Assembly (NCBI GenBank): GCA_963850915.1 | Contig: CAWKND010000014.1 | Location: forward strand, 1 to 64,000 | Reading direction: 5' to 3' | DNA: 64,000 nucleotides | Origin: CAVTWH01 sp963850915 | Lineage (GTDB): Bacteria; Actinomycetota; Actinomycetes; Mycobacteriales; Micromonosporaceae | Shown: positions 42,307 through 50,464 of the stretch, in pieces | Numbering within the stretch: position 1 is the stretch's first letter | Layout: each line of letters starts with the position of its first letter | Made by a program: the position numbers and the translations under genes | The notes under the pieces: generated by a model | Seen by the model: the letters and a program-made list of their open reading frames with translations, nothing else | What the model was told of the DNA's origin: nothing | Database searches by the model: none

Positions 42307-43451
42307 AGCCCCGCCACACCCGCCTCCGCCCGTACCCGTGCGACCAGTATGGGCAGCGTGTCCAGGAACCGCTCGACATCCTCGGCGCGGGTACCCCGGG
42401 GAAGCGACACCCGTACGTTGCCGTGTGACAGCACCCCCATCGCCTCCAGTACGTGGCTCGGGCGCAGCGTGTCCGACGTGCACGAGGAGCCGGACGAGAC
42501 GGCGAAGCCGGCCCGGTCCAGCGCGTGCAGCAGCGCTTCGCCATCGACGTAGAGGCAGGAGAAGGTGATCAGGTGCGGCAGCCGCCGCTCGGGGTCGCCG
42601 ACCACCTCCACGTCGGGGATCTCGGCGGCCACCCGTTCCCGGATCCGGTCCACGAGCCGGCGCAGCCGGTCCAGCTCGGCGGTCCCCTCGGCCTGTACGG
42701 CGCGCAGCGTGGCGGCGGCGGCCACGATCGCCGGCAGGTTCAGCGCGCCGGGCTGGTCCAGCGAGCCGGCGGGGGTACCAGGCCAGGGGGGTACCCAGCG
42801 GGTGCCCTTGCGCACCACCAGTACGCCCACGCCCGGCGGCCCGCCCCACTTGTGCGCGCTGGCCGACAGCAGGGCCCAGCCGGCGGGTACCGGCTCCCAG
42901 GTCAGCGAGGCGGCGGCGTCAACGAAGACCGGTACCCCGGCGGCGTCCGCGGCGGCGTAGACCTCGGCGAGCGGCTGGCGGGTACCGGCCTCGTGGCTGG
43001 CGCTGATCACCGCGGCCAGGGCTACGCCGGGTGCCGCGACGCACGCGCCGAAGGCGGGCAGCTCCAGCCGGCCCAGCCGGTCCACCGGTACGGCGACCGC
43101 GGTACCCCCGGCGGCCTGGTGCGCCTCGGCCGCGTACAGCACGGCAGAGTGCTCGATCGCCGAGTGCACCAGTGTTGAGCCGTACCGGCGCCGCCCCGCC
43201 AATGCCCCCGCAACGGCAGCCTGAGCAGCGCTGGTACCGCTGCTGGTGAAGCCGACCTCGTCTGCCCGTACCCCCAGGGTTTCGGCGATCGCGGCCCGGG
43301 CGGCGGCCAGCAGCTGGCCGGCCCGGCGGCCCGGCGCGTAGAGCTTGGCCGGCCCCACCCAACCGTCCGCGCCGGCCGCCGCCCAAGCCTGACCGAGCAC
43401 CGGGTGCGGCGGCGCACCCGCCGCCGCGTCCAGGTAGACGTAGTCCTCCAC
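42303..43451 (-). CDS. Cysteine desulfurase-like aminotransferase class V
   Basis: 382 aa PLP enzyme. YLDAAAGAPPHPVL start, TSSGTSAAQAAVAGAL (phosphate-binding), HSAIEHSAVLYAAEAH (His stacking on PLP), VDAAASLTW (PLP Asp) and SASAHKWGGPPGVGVLVV (Schiff-base Lys about residue 190). The active-site loop SSGSSCTSDTLRPSHVL (about 315) carries the persulfide Cys in the group I/II manner. GTG 43451 fits the family start VEDYVYLDAAAG. Shares a 4-bp overlap with the TusA-like gene. Confidence 0.92.
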   Translation of the reverse strand: MEDYVYLDAAAGAPPHPVLGQAWAAAGADGWVGPAKLYAPGRRAGQLLAAARAAIAETLGVRADEVGFTSSGTSAAQAAVAGALAGRRRYGSTLVHSAIEHSAVLYAAEAHQAAGGTAVAVPVDRLGRLELPAFGACVAAPGVALAAVISASHEAGTRQPLAEVYAAADAAGVPVFVDAAASLTWEPVPAGWALLSASAHKWGGPPGVGVLVVRKGTRWVPPWPGTPAGSLDQPGALNLPAIVAAAATLRAVQAEGTAELDRLRRLVDRIRERVAAEIPDVEVVGDPERRLPHLITFSCLYVDGEALLHALDRAGFAVSSGSSCTSDTLRPSHVLEAMGVLSHGNVRVSLPRGTRAEDVERFLDTLPILVARVRAEAGVAGL

Positions 43452-43623
43452 GCCCGCAACGGTAATCCGTGCGGTACCGGGCACCGGGACACGGCGGCCC
43501 AAGGTCGACCCCCGACCGAACAGGGGCGGCCAGGTCGAGTAATGTCGCGCTCGTCGGTGACGCCCGGCCGCGAGCATGCGGCCCGCGCCCGCGGGTACGG
43601 CGCTGCTAGGGAGGCAGGAGCAG

Positions 43624-44526
43624 GTGGTCGCACGGGGCAGTGAGCAGCACGCGCGGAGCGCATCCCGGTACAACCGGGTGCAGCGCGGAGCCGGTGTGGC
43701 GGCGCTCGCGGTTGTCGCGCTGGTCGTCCTCTCGGGCTGCAGCGTTGACGACGCGTTTCACTTCGGCTGGCCGAAGAACGGCATCACCGTCCAGTCGCAG
43801 AAGATGTTCGACCTGTGGGTCGGCTCGGCCGTCGCGGCGCTCGTGGTGGGCGTCCTGGTCTGGGGCCTGATCTTCTGGTGCGTCGTGCGCTACCGCAAGA
43901 AGAGCGACGAGCTGCCCCCGCAGACGCGGTACAACCTGCCGCTCGAACTGCTCTACACGGTGCTGCCGTTCCTCATCATCGCGGTGCTCTTCTACTACAC
44001 GGCGATCACCGAGACGGACGTCAACAAGGTCTCCGCCAACCCCGACGTGACCGTGCAGGTCGACGCGTTCAAGTGGAACTGGGAGTTCGAATACCCCGGA
44101 ACCAAGGACACGGCGGGCGACGTGGTGAGCACGATCGGCGCCAGCGACTACATCCCGGTCCTGGTCGTACCCACGAACCGCACGATCCTGTTCAAGGAGC
44201 ACTCGGCGGACGTGATCCACTCGTTCTGGGTGCCCGAGCTGCTGTTCAAGCGGGACGTCTTCCCCGGCAACGTGACCAACGAGTTCCAGGTCACCATCAT
44301 CAAGACCGGCGCCTACGTCGGGCGCTGCGCCGAGCTGTGCGGTACCTACCACTCGATGATGAACTTCGAGCTGCGCGCGGTGTCGCCAGCGGACTACGAC
44401 GCCTTCCTCAAGGCGCGCGAGTCGGGGATGAGCACGCCGGAGGCGTTGAAGTCGCTCGGCATGGAGCCGTTCGCGACCACCACGCACCCGTTCGACACCG
44501 ACCGCACCGACCGTTCGAGCAGCTGA
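43624..44526 (+). CDS. ctaC: Cytochrome c oxidase subunit II CtaC
   Basis: 300 aa, aa3-type oxidase subunit with the CuA centre. N-terminal lipobox LSGC (about residue 39), two membrane helices (about 60-85 and 108-130), then the periplasmic cupredoxin domain: WNWEFEY, HSADVIHSFWVPELLFKRDVFPG and the CuA ligands in CAELCGTYHSMMNF. GTG 43624 with GGGAGG upstream. ctaF follows 21 bp later with no subunit I gene between them, as in mycobacteria. Confidence 0.95.
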   Translation: MVARGSEQHARSASRYNRVQRGAGVAALAVVALVVLSGCSVDDAFHFGWPKNGITVQSQKMFDLWVGSAVAALVVGVLVWGLIFWCVVRYRKKSDELPPQTRYNLPLELLYTVLPFLIIAVLFYYTAITETDVNKVSANPDVTVQVDAFKWNWEFEYPGTKDTAGDVVSTIGASDYIPVLVVPTNRTILFKEHSADVIHSFWVPELLFKRDVFPGNVTNEFQVTIIKTGAYVGRCAELCGTYHSMMNFELRAVSPADYDAFLKARESGMSTPEALKSLGMEPFATTTHPFDTDRTDRSSS

Positions 44527-44547
44527 CCCGAGGATCGAGGCCAGATC

Positions 44548-44988
44548 ATGAAGAGTGAGTACCGGCTTTTCGGGCTGCTGACGGCGTTCCTGATCGTGGC
44601 CGCTGCCGTCTACTGGTTCTGGACCAAGGGCGCCGCCGGTACGCCCGGCAACGCCGCCCACGCCGACTGGATCGGTACCACCGCTCTGGTCCTCTCCGCC
44701 CTGCTCTGCGGAATGATCACGCTGAGCCTGTGGATCATCTCGCTGCGGATCGACCCGCGCCCCGAGGACCGGCCCGACGCGGAGATGTCCGACGGGGCCG
44801 GCGAGGTCGGATTCTTCAGCCCGGGCTCCTACTGGCCCTTCGGGGCGGCGGCCTGCGCCCTGCTCACCGGGCTCGGCCTGGTCTACTGGGAGCCGTGGCT
44901 GATCGGGGTCGGCCTGATCGCGCTGCTGGTCACCGCTGGCGGATTCCTCTTCGAGTACTACACCGGCTCGCGCCGGGTATCCGAGTAG
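44548..44988 (+). CDS. ctaF: Cytochrome c oxidase subunit IV CtaF, actinobacterial type
   Basis: 146 aa, four membrane helices (about 5-25, 40-62, 95-112, 117-138). MKSEYRLFGLLTAFLIVAAAVYWFW and GFFSPGSYWPFGAAACALLTGLGL fit the actinobacterial small subunit (Rv2199c-like) of the bc1-aa3 supercomplex. 21 bp after ctaC; ends in a terminator shared with trpD. Confidence 0.92.
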   Translation: MKSEYRLFGLLTAFLIVAAAVYWFWTKGAAGTPGNAAHADWIGTTALVLSALLCGMITLSLWIISLRIDPRPEDRPDAEMSDGAGEVGFFSPGSYWPFGAAACALLTGLGLVYWEPWLIGVGLIALLVTAGGFLFEYYTGSRRVSE

Positions 44989-45001
44989 CCCGACTGACCA
45001 C

Positions 45002-45035
45002 AACGGCGCCTGTCCCTCGCGGGGTAGGCGCCGTT
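45002..45035. terminator. Bidirectional terminator between ctaF and trpD
   Basis: AACGGCGCCT (45002-45011) pairs perfectly with AGGCGCCGTT (45026-45035), 14-nt loop, between two convergent genes. Confidence 0.78.
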
Positions 45036-45069
45036 CTGCGTGTGCGGGCAGCGTTGGTGTGGCGGCAGT

Positions 45070-46143
45070 TCAGGGGCGCAGGGAACCGGCCAGGGCGACC
45101 CAGCGATCCAGTACCGCCGCGGCCGCGCCCGAGTCGATGGCGGCTTCGGCCCGTTCGATGCCGGTACGCAGCCGGGCGGGCAGCTCCTCGGCGAGCGTCC
45201 CCGAGTCGACGGCGTCGTGCGCGGCCAGTGCCGCCGCGGCGTTCAGCACCACCGCGTCGCGTACCGGCCCGCGCTCCCCGCCGAACACCCGGCGCGCCAC
45301 GTCGCCGTTGAAGGCCGCGTCGGCGCCCCGCAGGTCGTCCGGCTTCGCCCGGTCGATACCCAGGTCCAGCGCGTCGAGTACGAACTCGCTGACGGTACCG
45401 CCGCCGACCGCCCAGAGCCGGGTCGGCGCACAGGTGGTGAACTCGTCCAGCCCGTCCTCGCCCCGCATCACCAGCACGCTGGCGCCCCGGGTGGCGAACA
45501 CCTCGGCGAGCAGCGGCGCCATCCGGACGTCGGCGCACCCGACCGCACCGGCCCGTGGCTGTACCGGGTTGGTGAGCGGGCCGAGGAAGTTGAACGCGGT
45601 CGGGATACCCAGCTCGCGGCGGGGTACGGCGGTGTGCCGGAAGCCGGGGTGGAAGGCGGCCGCGAAGCAGAAGCCGATACCCACCTCGGTGATGCACCGG
45701 GCCACCGCCTCAGGCCCGAGGTCGAGCGGGATGCCCAGGTATTCGAGCAGGTCAGCGGCGCCACAGGCGGAGGAGGCGGCCCGGTTGCCGTGCTTGATCA
45801 CGCGCAGTCCGGCGCCGGCGAGTACGACCGAGCCCATGGTGGAGATGTTCACCGTGTGCGCCCGGTCGCCGCCGGTACCCACGATGTCCACCGCCTCGGC
45901 CCGCACCGCCTCCGGCAGCTCCAGCCGGGTCGCGTTGGCCAGCATGGTCTGCGCCAGCCCGGCGACCTCGGCCGACGACTCGCCCTTGGCCCGCAGCGCG
46001 ATCACGAAGCCGGCGATCTGGACCGGGGTGGCCGCGCCGGCCATGATCTCGCCCATCGCCCAGGCGGTGTCGCCGGTACCCAGGTCCTCCCGGCGCAGCA
46101 GCGCCCCGATGAGCTGTGGCCAGGACCGATCGATGTCAGCCAT
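45070..46143 (-). CDS. trpD: Anthranilate phosphoribosyltransferase TrpD
   Basis: 357 aa. Transfers phosphoribose from PRPP to anthranilate in tryptophan synthesis. N-terminal helical domain (1-80) with LLRREDLGTGDTAWAMGEIM; the PRPP loop DIVGTGGDRAHTVNIST (about 88-105); KHGNRAASSACGAADLLEYLG (about 118-138); FHPGFRHTAVPRRELGIPTAFNFLGPLTNP (about 165-195). The trp operon partners are absent, as for this gene in other actinomycetes where it sits near ctaE. ATG 46143. Confidence 0.95.
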   Translation of the reverse strand: MADIDRSWPQLIGALLRREDLGTGDTAWAMGEIMAGAATPVQIAGFVIALRAKGESSAEVAGLAQTMLANATRLELPEAVRAEAVDIVGTGGDRAHTVNISTMGSVVLAGAGLRVIKHGNRAASSACGAADLLEYLGIPLDLGPEAVARCITEVGIGFCFAAAFHPGFRHTAVPRRELGIPTAFNFLGPLTNPVQPRAGAVGCADVRMAPLLAEVFATRGASVLVMRGEDGLDEFTTCAPTRLWAVGGGTVSEFVLDALDLGIDRAKPDDLRGADAAFNGDVARRVFGGERGPVRDAVVLNAAAALAAHDAVDSGTLAEELPARLRTGIERAEAAIDSGAAAAVLDRWVALAGSLRP

Positions 46144-46210
46144 CGGGCTTGCCTTCCAGGGGTGTGGTCAGGCTCGGGTGTGGTCAGGCTTCAGGTGGGG
46201 CGCGCAGGGG

Positions 46211-46597
46211 TCAGGCGATGGCGCGGTCGCGCAGCAGCGCGGCGACTGTCCGGCCGGTGGCGACCGGGTCCATCGGGTGGATCAGGGTGGCGTCGACCTT
46301 CGCGTACGCCGCCAGCCAGCGGTCCGCTGCACGCGCGATGACCAGCACGATCGGCGGGCAGTCGGTCAGCTCGTCGCGCAGCTGCCGGGCGATGCCGATG
46401 CCACCCGCCGGCTGCGCCTCGCCGTCGAGCACGATGGCGTCGATGTCGTACGTCTCGATGGTGCGCAGGCACTCGGCGTAATCCGACGACTCGGTGAACT
46501 CGACCTCGAGATCGGCGGCCGGCCTGGTCCCGATGGCCAGCTTCATGCGCTCGCGGACCTTCGGGTCATCGCTGTAGAGCAGGACGGTGTACGTCAT
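46211..46597 (-). CDS. Stand-alone receiver-like domain protein
   Basis: 128 aa, one CheY-like fold without an output domain. Acidic pair Asp10-Asp11, probable phospho-acceptor Asp58 in DAIVLDGEAQPAGG, and VLVIARAADRW as strand 4. The usual conserved Lys near position 105 is replaced (LIHPMDP), so phosphorylation-dependent switching may be altered or lost. No kinase gene nearby. It lies 68 bp upstream of trpD on the same strand. Partner unknown. Confidence 0.85.
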   Translation of the reverse strand: MTYTVLLYSDDPKVRERMKLAIGTRPAADLEVEFTESSDYAECLRTIETYDIDAIVLDGEAQPAGGIGIARQLRDELTDCPPIVLVIARAADRWLAAYAKVDATLIHPMDPVATGRTVAALLRDRAIA

Positions 46598-46658
46598 CGG
46601 TTTGGGGCTCCCTCGTCGCGTGCCTGCTGATCGTACCGAACGGCGTACGCACCCGTAC

Positions 46659-47735
46659 TCAGCCCGGTGCCGACCGCTCCCACCAGGGCTTTTCCCAGAT
46701 CTCGTCCTCGGGCACGGGGACCGGTACGGCGGTGGTCACGGCACCGGCCGACCCGGTCGCATCGGCGGGCAGGCGCAGGGCCGCGGCGCGCGCGGCGGAC
46801 GAGCGGGCCGCGGCGCGGTCCAGGGCCAGCCGGCGGTCCACCCGGCGGGCCTCCCGGTCGGCGTCACGCATCCACTGCACGACCAGGACGCCGATCATGG
46901 TGACGCTGACCACCTCACCGCCGGCCCACAGGATGCCGCCGGCCAGTACCTGGTCCTGCGTCGGGTTGGCCCAGGACAGGTGCAGGTTGGGGTACCAGTC
47001 GCCGGCGATCAGCGGGGAGCCCTGCATGATCGTCAGGCCGAGTACCGCGTGGAACGGCGTGGACAGCAGCATGAGCAGTGCCCGCGCCGGGTACGGCCAG
47101 CGCCCGGGCAGTGGATCCAGACCCAGCAGCGGCCAGAAGAACAGGCAGCCGGTGACCAGGAAGTGCACGTGGATCAGCTCGTGCAGCCACTCGTGCTCCA
47201 GCGAAGCCCGGTACAGCCCGGTGAAGTAGAGGGCGAACGGGTTGGCCACGAAGATGGCGTAGGCCAGCAGCGGGAAGCTGAGTACCTTCGCCGGCCTGCT
47301 GTGCAGCGCCCGGACCAGTACCTTGCGCGGGCGCGTCGGGAGGGTACGCAGCGCCAGGGTCACCGGGGCACCGAGCGCCAGGAAGATCGGCGCGATCATG
47401 CCGAGCACCATGTGCTGGATCATGTGTACGGACAGCAGCGTGTCGTCGTACACCCCGATGCCGCTGACTGTGACGAACGCGATGGAGCCGAGTCCCGGTA
47501 CGAGGAACAGCAGGGTGCGCGCGATCGGCCAGTGATGACCGTTGGCGCGCAGCCGGTACACGCCGTAGAGGTAGACCCCGGCGCTGAGTACCAGGAAGAC
47601 CGCGATCCACGACTGCAGTTCCAGATGCGTGAATATCGTCCGGCTGGTGAACGGCGGCAATTCGCTGGCCAGGGCGGTGCTGCCGGCGCCACGGGCGGGC
47701 ATCGGCAGCAGGTCGATCGGGGCGGCGGGTGACAC
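46659..47735 (-). CDS. CtaG-type cytochrome c oxidase assembly membrane protein
   Basis: 358 aa, about seven membrane helices. YDDTLLSVHMIQHMVLGMIAPIFLALGAPVTLAL is the caa3_CtaG signature with conserved His residues; SLEHEWLHELIHVHFLVTGCLFFWPLLGLDP and STPFHAVLGLTIM follow. These proteins help insert copper into the oxidase. The C-terminal 60 residues are cytoplasmic and Arg/Ala-rich. Position between the two oxidase blocks supports the assignment. Confidence 0.92.
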   Translation of the reverse strand: MSPAAPIDLLPMPARGAGSTALASELPPFTSRTIFTHLELQSWIAVFLVLSAGVYLYGVYRLRANGHHWPIARTLLFLVPGLGSIAFVTVSGIGVYDDTLLSVHMIQHMVLGMIAPIFLALGAPVTLALRTLPTRPRKVLVRALHSRPAKVLSFPLLAYAIFVANPFALYFTGLYRASLEHEWLHELIHVHFLVTGCLFFWPLLGLDPLPGRWPYPARALLMLLSTPFHAVLGLTIMQGSPLIAGDWYPNLHLSWANPTQDQVLAGGILWAGGEVVSVTMIGVLVVQWMRDADREARRVDRRLALDRAAARSSAARAAALRLPADATGSAGAVTTAVPVPVPEDEIWEKPWWERSAPG

Positions 47736-47852
47736 GTAGGCAGGCTATGCCTCGCGGCTGGGAGGCCGGTCGGTGGGGCCGGCGACACGCACGGACACGC
47801 GCAGGTGCCACCCCGGGAACACCGGCATCTGATCTAGGGCAATAATGAGCGC

Positions 47853-48455
47853 GTGACTGCGGCCTCAGCCATCTCAAAGAGTCGGGTCCATTCGCTGACC
47901 AGGCCCAACATGGTCAGCGTCGGGACCATCGTGTGGCTCTCCAGCGAGCTCATGTTCTTCGCTGCGCTGTTCGCGATGTACTTCTCCATCCGCGCCGCCT
48001 CCGGCCCGGCCGTCTGGAAGGAGCACACCGACCACCTGAACCTGGCGTACGCAACGCCGTTCACGGTCATCCTCGTGCTCTCCTCGGTCACCTGCCAGAT
48101 CGGCGTGTTCCGGGCGGAGAAGGGCGACGTGTTCTCGCTGCGCCGGTGGTTCGCGCTGACCTTCGTGATGGGTCTGATCTTCCTGCTCGGCCAGGCGAAC
48201 GAGTACCACAACCTGGTCAACGAGGGCATCACGATCAGCTCCGACGGGTACGGCTCGATGTTCTACCTGACCACCGGCTTCCACGGCCTGCACGTCACCG
48301 GCGGACTGCTCGCCTTCCTGTTCTACATGGCGCGAACAACCATGGGCCGGTTCACCCCGGCACAGGCCACCGCGGCGATCGTGATCTCGTACTACTGGCA
48401 CTTCGTGGACATCGTGTGGATCGCGCTGTTCGCGGTGATCTACCTGATCCGGTAG
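47853..48455 (+). CDS. ctaE: Cytochrome c oxidase subunit III CtaE
   Basis: 200 aa, five membrane helices. PNMVSVGTIVWLSSELMFFAALFAMYFSIR near the start and FYLTTGFHGLHVTGGLLAFLFYM and YYWHFVDIVWIALFAVIYL near the end (conserved His and Glu) identify subunit III. GTG 47853; divergent from the ctaG-like gene. First gene of the ctaE-qcrC-qcrA-qcrB run. Confidence 0.96.
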   Translation: MTAASAISKSRVHSLTRPNMVSVGTIVWLSSELMFFAALFAMYFSIRAASGPAVWKEHTDHLNLAYATPFTVILVLSSVTCQIGVFRAEKGDVFSLRRWFALTFVMGLIFLLGQANEYHNLVNEGITISSDGYGSMFYLTTGFHGLHVTGGLLAFLFYMARTTMGRFTPAQATAAIVISYYWHFVDIVWIALFAVIYLIR

Positions 48456-48524
48456 TCCGGCGGTGCCGGTGCTGCAGTTGTGTGAACCAACCGTTGACAC
48501 GGAGCTTTCCGACAAGGTGAGGCA

Positions 48525-49364
48525 ATGACCGCTGGTACCCCACTCAGGCGCCCCCGCAGGGGAGTGCTGATCCGGCTCGCCGCGTCCCGCGGCCCGCGCA
48601 GTCGCGGGCGCCGGATGGCCGGCACCGTGGTCCGGATGCTGATCGCACTCTTCCTCGTGGGTGGGGTCTATGCCGGACTGGCGCCGAGCGCCTCCGCCGA
48701 GGACACCCCGATCACCGGCGCGGCCAAGGACGGCCAGGCGCTCTTCAACCAGAACTGCATCACCTGCCACGGCCGCAACGCCGAAGGCGTGGAAGGGCGC
48801 GGGCCCAGCCTGCTCGGGGTCGGCTCGGCCGCGGTCGAGTTCCAGGTGACCACCGGCCGGATGCCCGCCGCCCGCCAGGAGGCGCAGGACGAGCGGAAGC
48901 CCCCACTGCTCAACAACGACCAGGCCGCCCAGCTCGGTGCCTACATCGAGGCGCTGGGCGGCGGGCCGAGCCTGCCGGCCGGCGACAACCTGCGGGAGGG
49001 CGGCGACATCGCCGCCGGCGGTGAACTCTTCCGGGTGAACTGCACCGCCTGCCACACCTACTCGGCGGGGGGCGGGGCGCTCTCCTCCGGAAAGAACGCC
49101 CCGAGCCTGAAGGACTCGACCGACCGGCAGATCTACGCGGCCATGCTGACCGGGCCGCAGAACATGCCGGTGTTCGGCGACAATCAACTCACCGAACAGC
49201 AGAAGCGCGACATCATCGCGTACATCCAGAACATGAAGAGCGACCCGAGCCCGGGCGGCTGGGGGATCGGTCGCCTCGGGCCGGTCACCGAGGGACTGGT
49301 GATCTTCCTGGTGGGTATCACGTTCCTGGTGTTCACCGCCTTGTGGATTGCGGGTAAGTCATGA
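48525..49364 (+). CDS. qcrC: Dihaem cytochrome c subunit QcrC
   Basis: 279 aa, cytochrome cc of the actinobacterial bc1 complex. Basic N-terminus and one membrane helix (about 30-55), then two cytochrome c domains with haem-binding CITCH (about residue 84) and CTACH (about 177), and a C-terminal membrane anchor (about 255-275). Carries electrons directly to CtaC without soluble cytochrome c. Overlaps qcrA by 4 bp. Confidence 0.96.
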   Translation: MTAGTPLRRPRRGVLIRLAASRGPRSRGRRMAGTVVRMLIALFLVGGVYAGLAPSASAEDTPITGAAKDGQALFNQNCITCHGRNAEGVEGRGPSLLGVGSAAVEFQVTTGRMPAARQEAQDERKPPLLNNDQAAQLGAYIEALGGGPSLPAGDNLREGGDIAAGGELFRVNCTACHTYSAGGGALSSGKNAPSLKDSTDRQIYAAMLTGPQNMPVFGDNQLTEQQKRDIIAYIQNMKSDPSPGGWGIGRLGPVTEGLVIFLVGITFLVFTALWIAGKS

Positions 49365-50464
49365 GTGCGCACGCGGTACAGGACGATGCGGAGCGGGACA
49401 CCCCGTTCGACCCGGACGACCCTGAGTTGACCCGCTTCCAGCTGGTCCAGGAGGGTGCCCGCCGGGACGGCGTGGAGATCGTCCACTACGCACCGCGGTT
49501 CCCCACCAAGGGCAGCCGGCGGGAGCGGCGGATCGAGCGCGGGATCGCGTTCTTCTTCCTCTTCTCCGGCCTGGCCAGCCTGGTGTTCCTGGCGGTCTAC
49601 ATCTGGTGGCCGTTCAAGTACGAGTCCGGGGCCGTACAGAGCAAGTGGTACACCCCACTGCTCGGACTGAGCCTCGGCCTGGCCCTGCTCTGCATCGGCC
49701 TGGCGGTGATCACCTTCGCCAAGAAGTTGCTGCCGGAGGAGATCGCCGTCCAGTCCCGGCACGACCAGGAGGTGGACCTGACCGAGCGGAAGCTGACCGG
49801 TGCGGCGCTCACCAACATGGGCGCCGAGTTCGGGATGGGCCGCCGGCCGCTGCTGAAGTTCGCCATCCCGCTGGGTCTGGCACCGATCGCGCTGGTCGCG
49901 GCGGCGCCGATCATCGGTGGGCTGATCGTGGACCCGCACCACCCGGACGTCTTCTTCACCACTGGGTTCAGCCCCAAGAACAACGGTGGCGTGCCGGTGA
50001 AGCTGGTCCGTGAGGACATGACCCCGATCCGGCCGGAGGATGTCAGCGCCGGCGGTCAGATGACGGTCTTCCCGGGTATTCCCGGGGGCACCACCAACGA
50101 CTACGCCGACTCGCCGACCCTGCTGATCCACCTGCGCCCGGACGACGCCGCGGTACTGCGGGCCAACCTCGCCCACGTACCGTTGAACGCGCGCGACGGC
50201 GGGGCCATGTGGGGCGACTTCGTGGCGTACTCCAAGATCTGTACCCACGCCGGCTGCCCGGCCAGCCTGTACGAGCAGCAGACCAACCGCCTGCTGTGCC
50301 CCTGTCACCAGTCGCAGTTCAACATCCTGGACAACGCCCGGCCGGTTTTCGGTCCGGCCACTCGCCGTCTGCCGATGCTGCCTATTACCGTGGAGGACGG
50401 GGTCTTTGTCGCCAGAAGCGACTACCTGACCCCGATCGGCCCCGGCTTCTGGGAGAGGCCATGA
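49361..50464 (+). CDS. qcrA: Rieske iron-sulfur subunit QcrA
   Basis: 367 aa. Actinobacterial form with about three N-terminal membrane helices (about 62-82, 95-115, 165-185) and a C-terminal Rieske domain holding the 2Fe-2S ligands in CTHAGCPASLYE and LLCPCHQSQF (about 290-320). Overlaps qcrC at the start and qcrB at the end by 4 bp each, so the qcr genes are tightly coupled. Confidence 0.96.
   Translation: MSAHAVQDDAERDTPFDPDDPELTRFQLVQEGARRDGVEIVHYAPRFPTKGSRRERRIERGIAFFFLFSGLASLVFLAVYIWWPFKYESGAVQSKWYTPLLGLSLGLALLCIGLAVITFAKKLLPEEIAVQSRHDQEVDLTERKLTGAALTNMGAEFGMGRRPLLKFAIPLGLAPIALVAAAPIIGGLIVDPHHPDVFFTTGFSPKNNGGVPVKLVREDMTPIRPEDVSAGGQMTVFPGIPGGTTNDYADSPTLLIHLRPDDAAVLRANLAHVPLNARDGGAMWGDFVAYSKICTHAGCPASLYEQQTNRLLCPCHQSQFNILDNARPVFGPATRRLPMLPITVEDGVFVARSDYLTPIGPGFWERP

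Noticed and set aside
44527..44547. Missing subunit I gene (ctaD) between ctaC and ctaF as a deletion.
   Set aside because: Mycobacteria also place ctaD elsewhere, and the 21-bp spacing here is neat. Absence from the cluster is ordinary.
43606..45003. Long open frames on the minus strand across ctaC-ctaF.
   Set aside because: They mirror strongly conserved oxidase genes and have low-complexity composition, as expected from high GC on the opposite strand. The same applies to long opposite-strand frames over 6686-8488, 9390-10836, 26236-27708 and 35245-36699.
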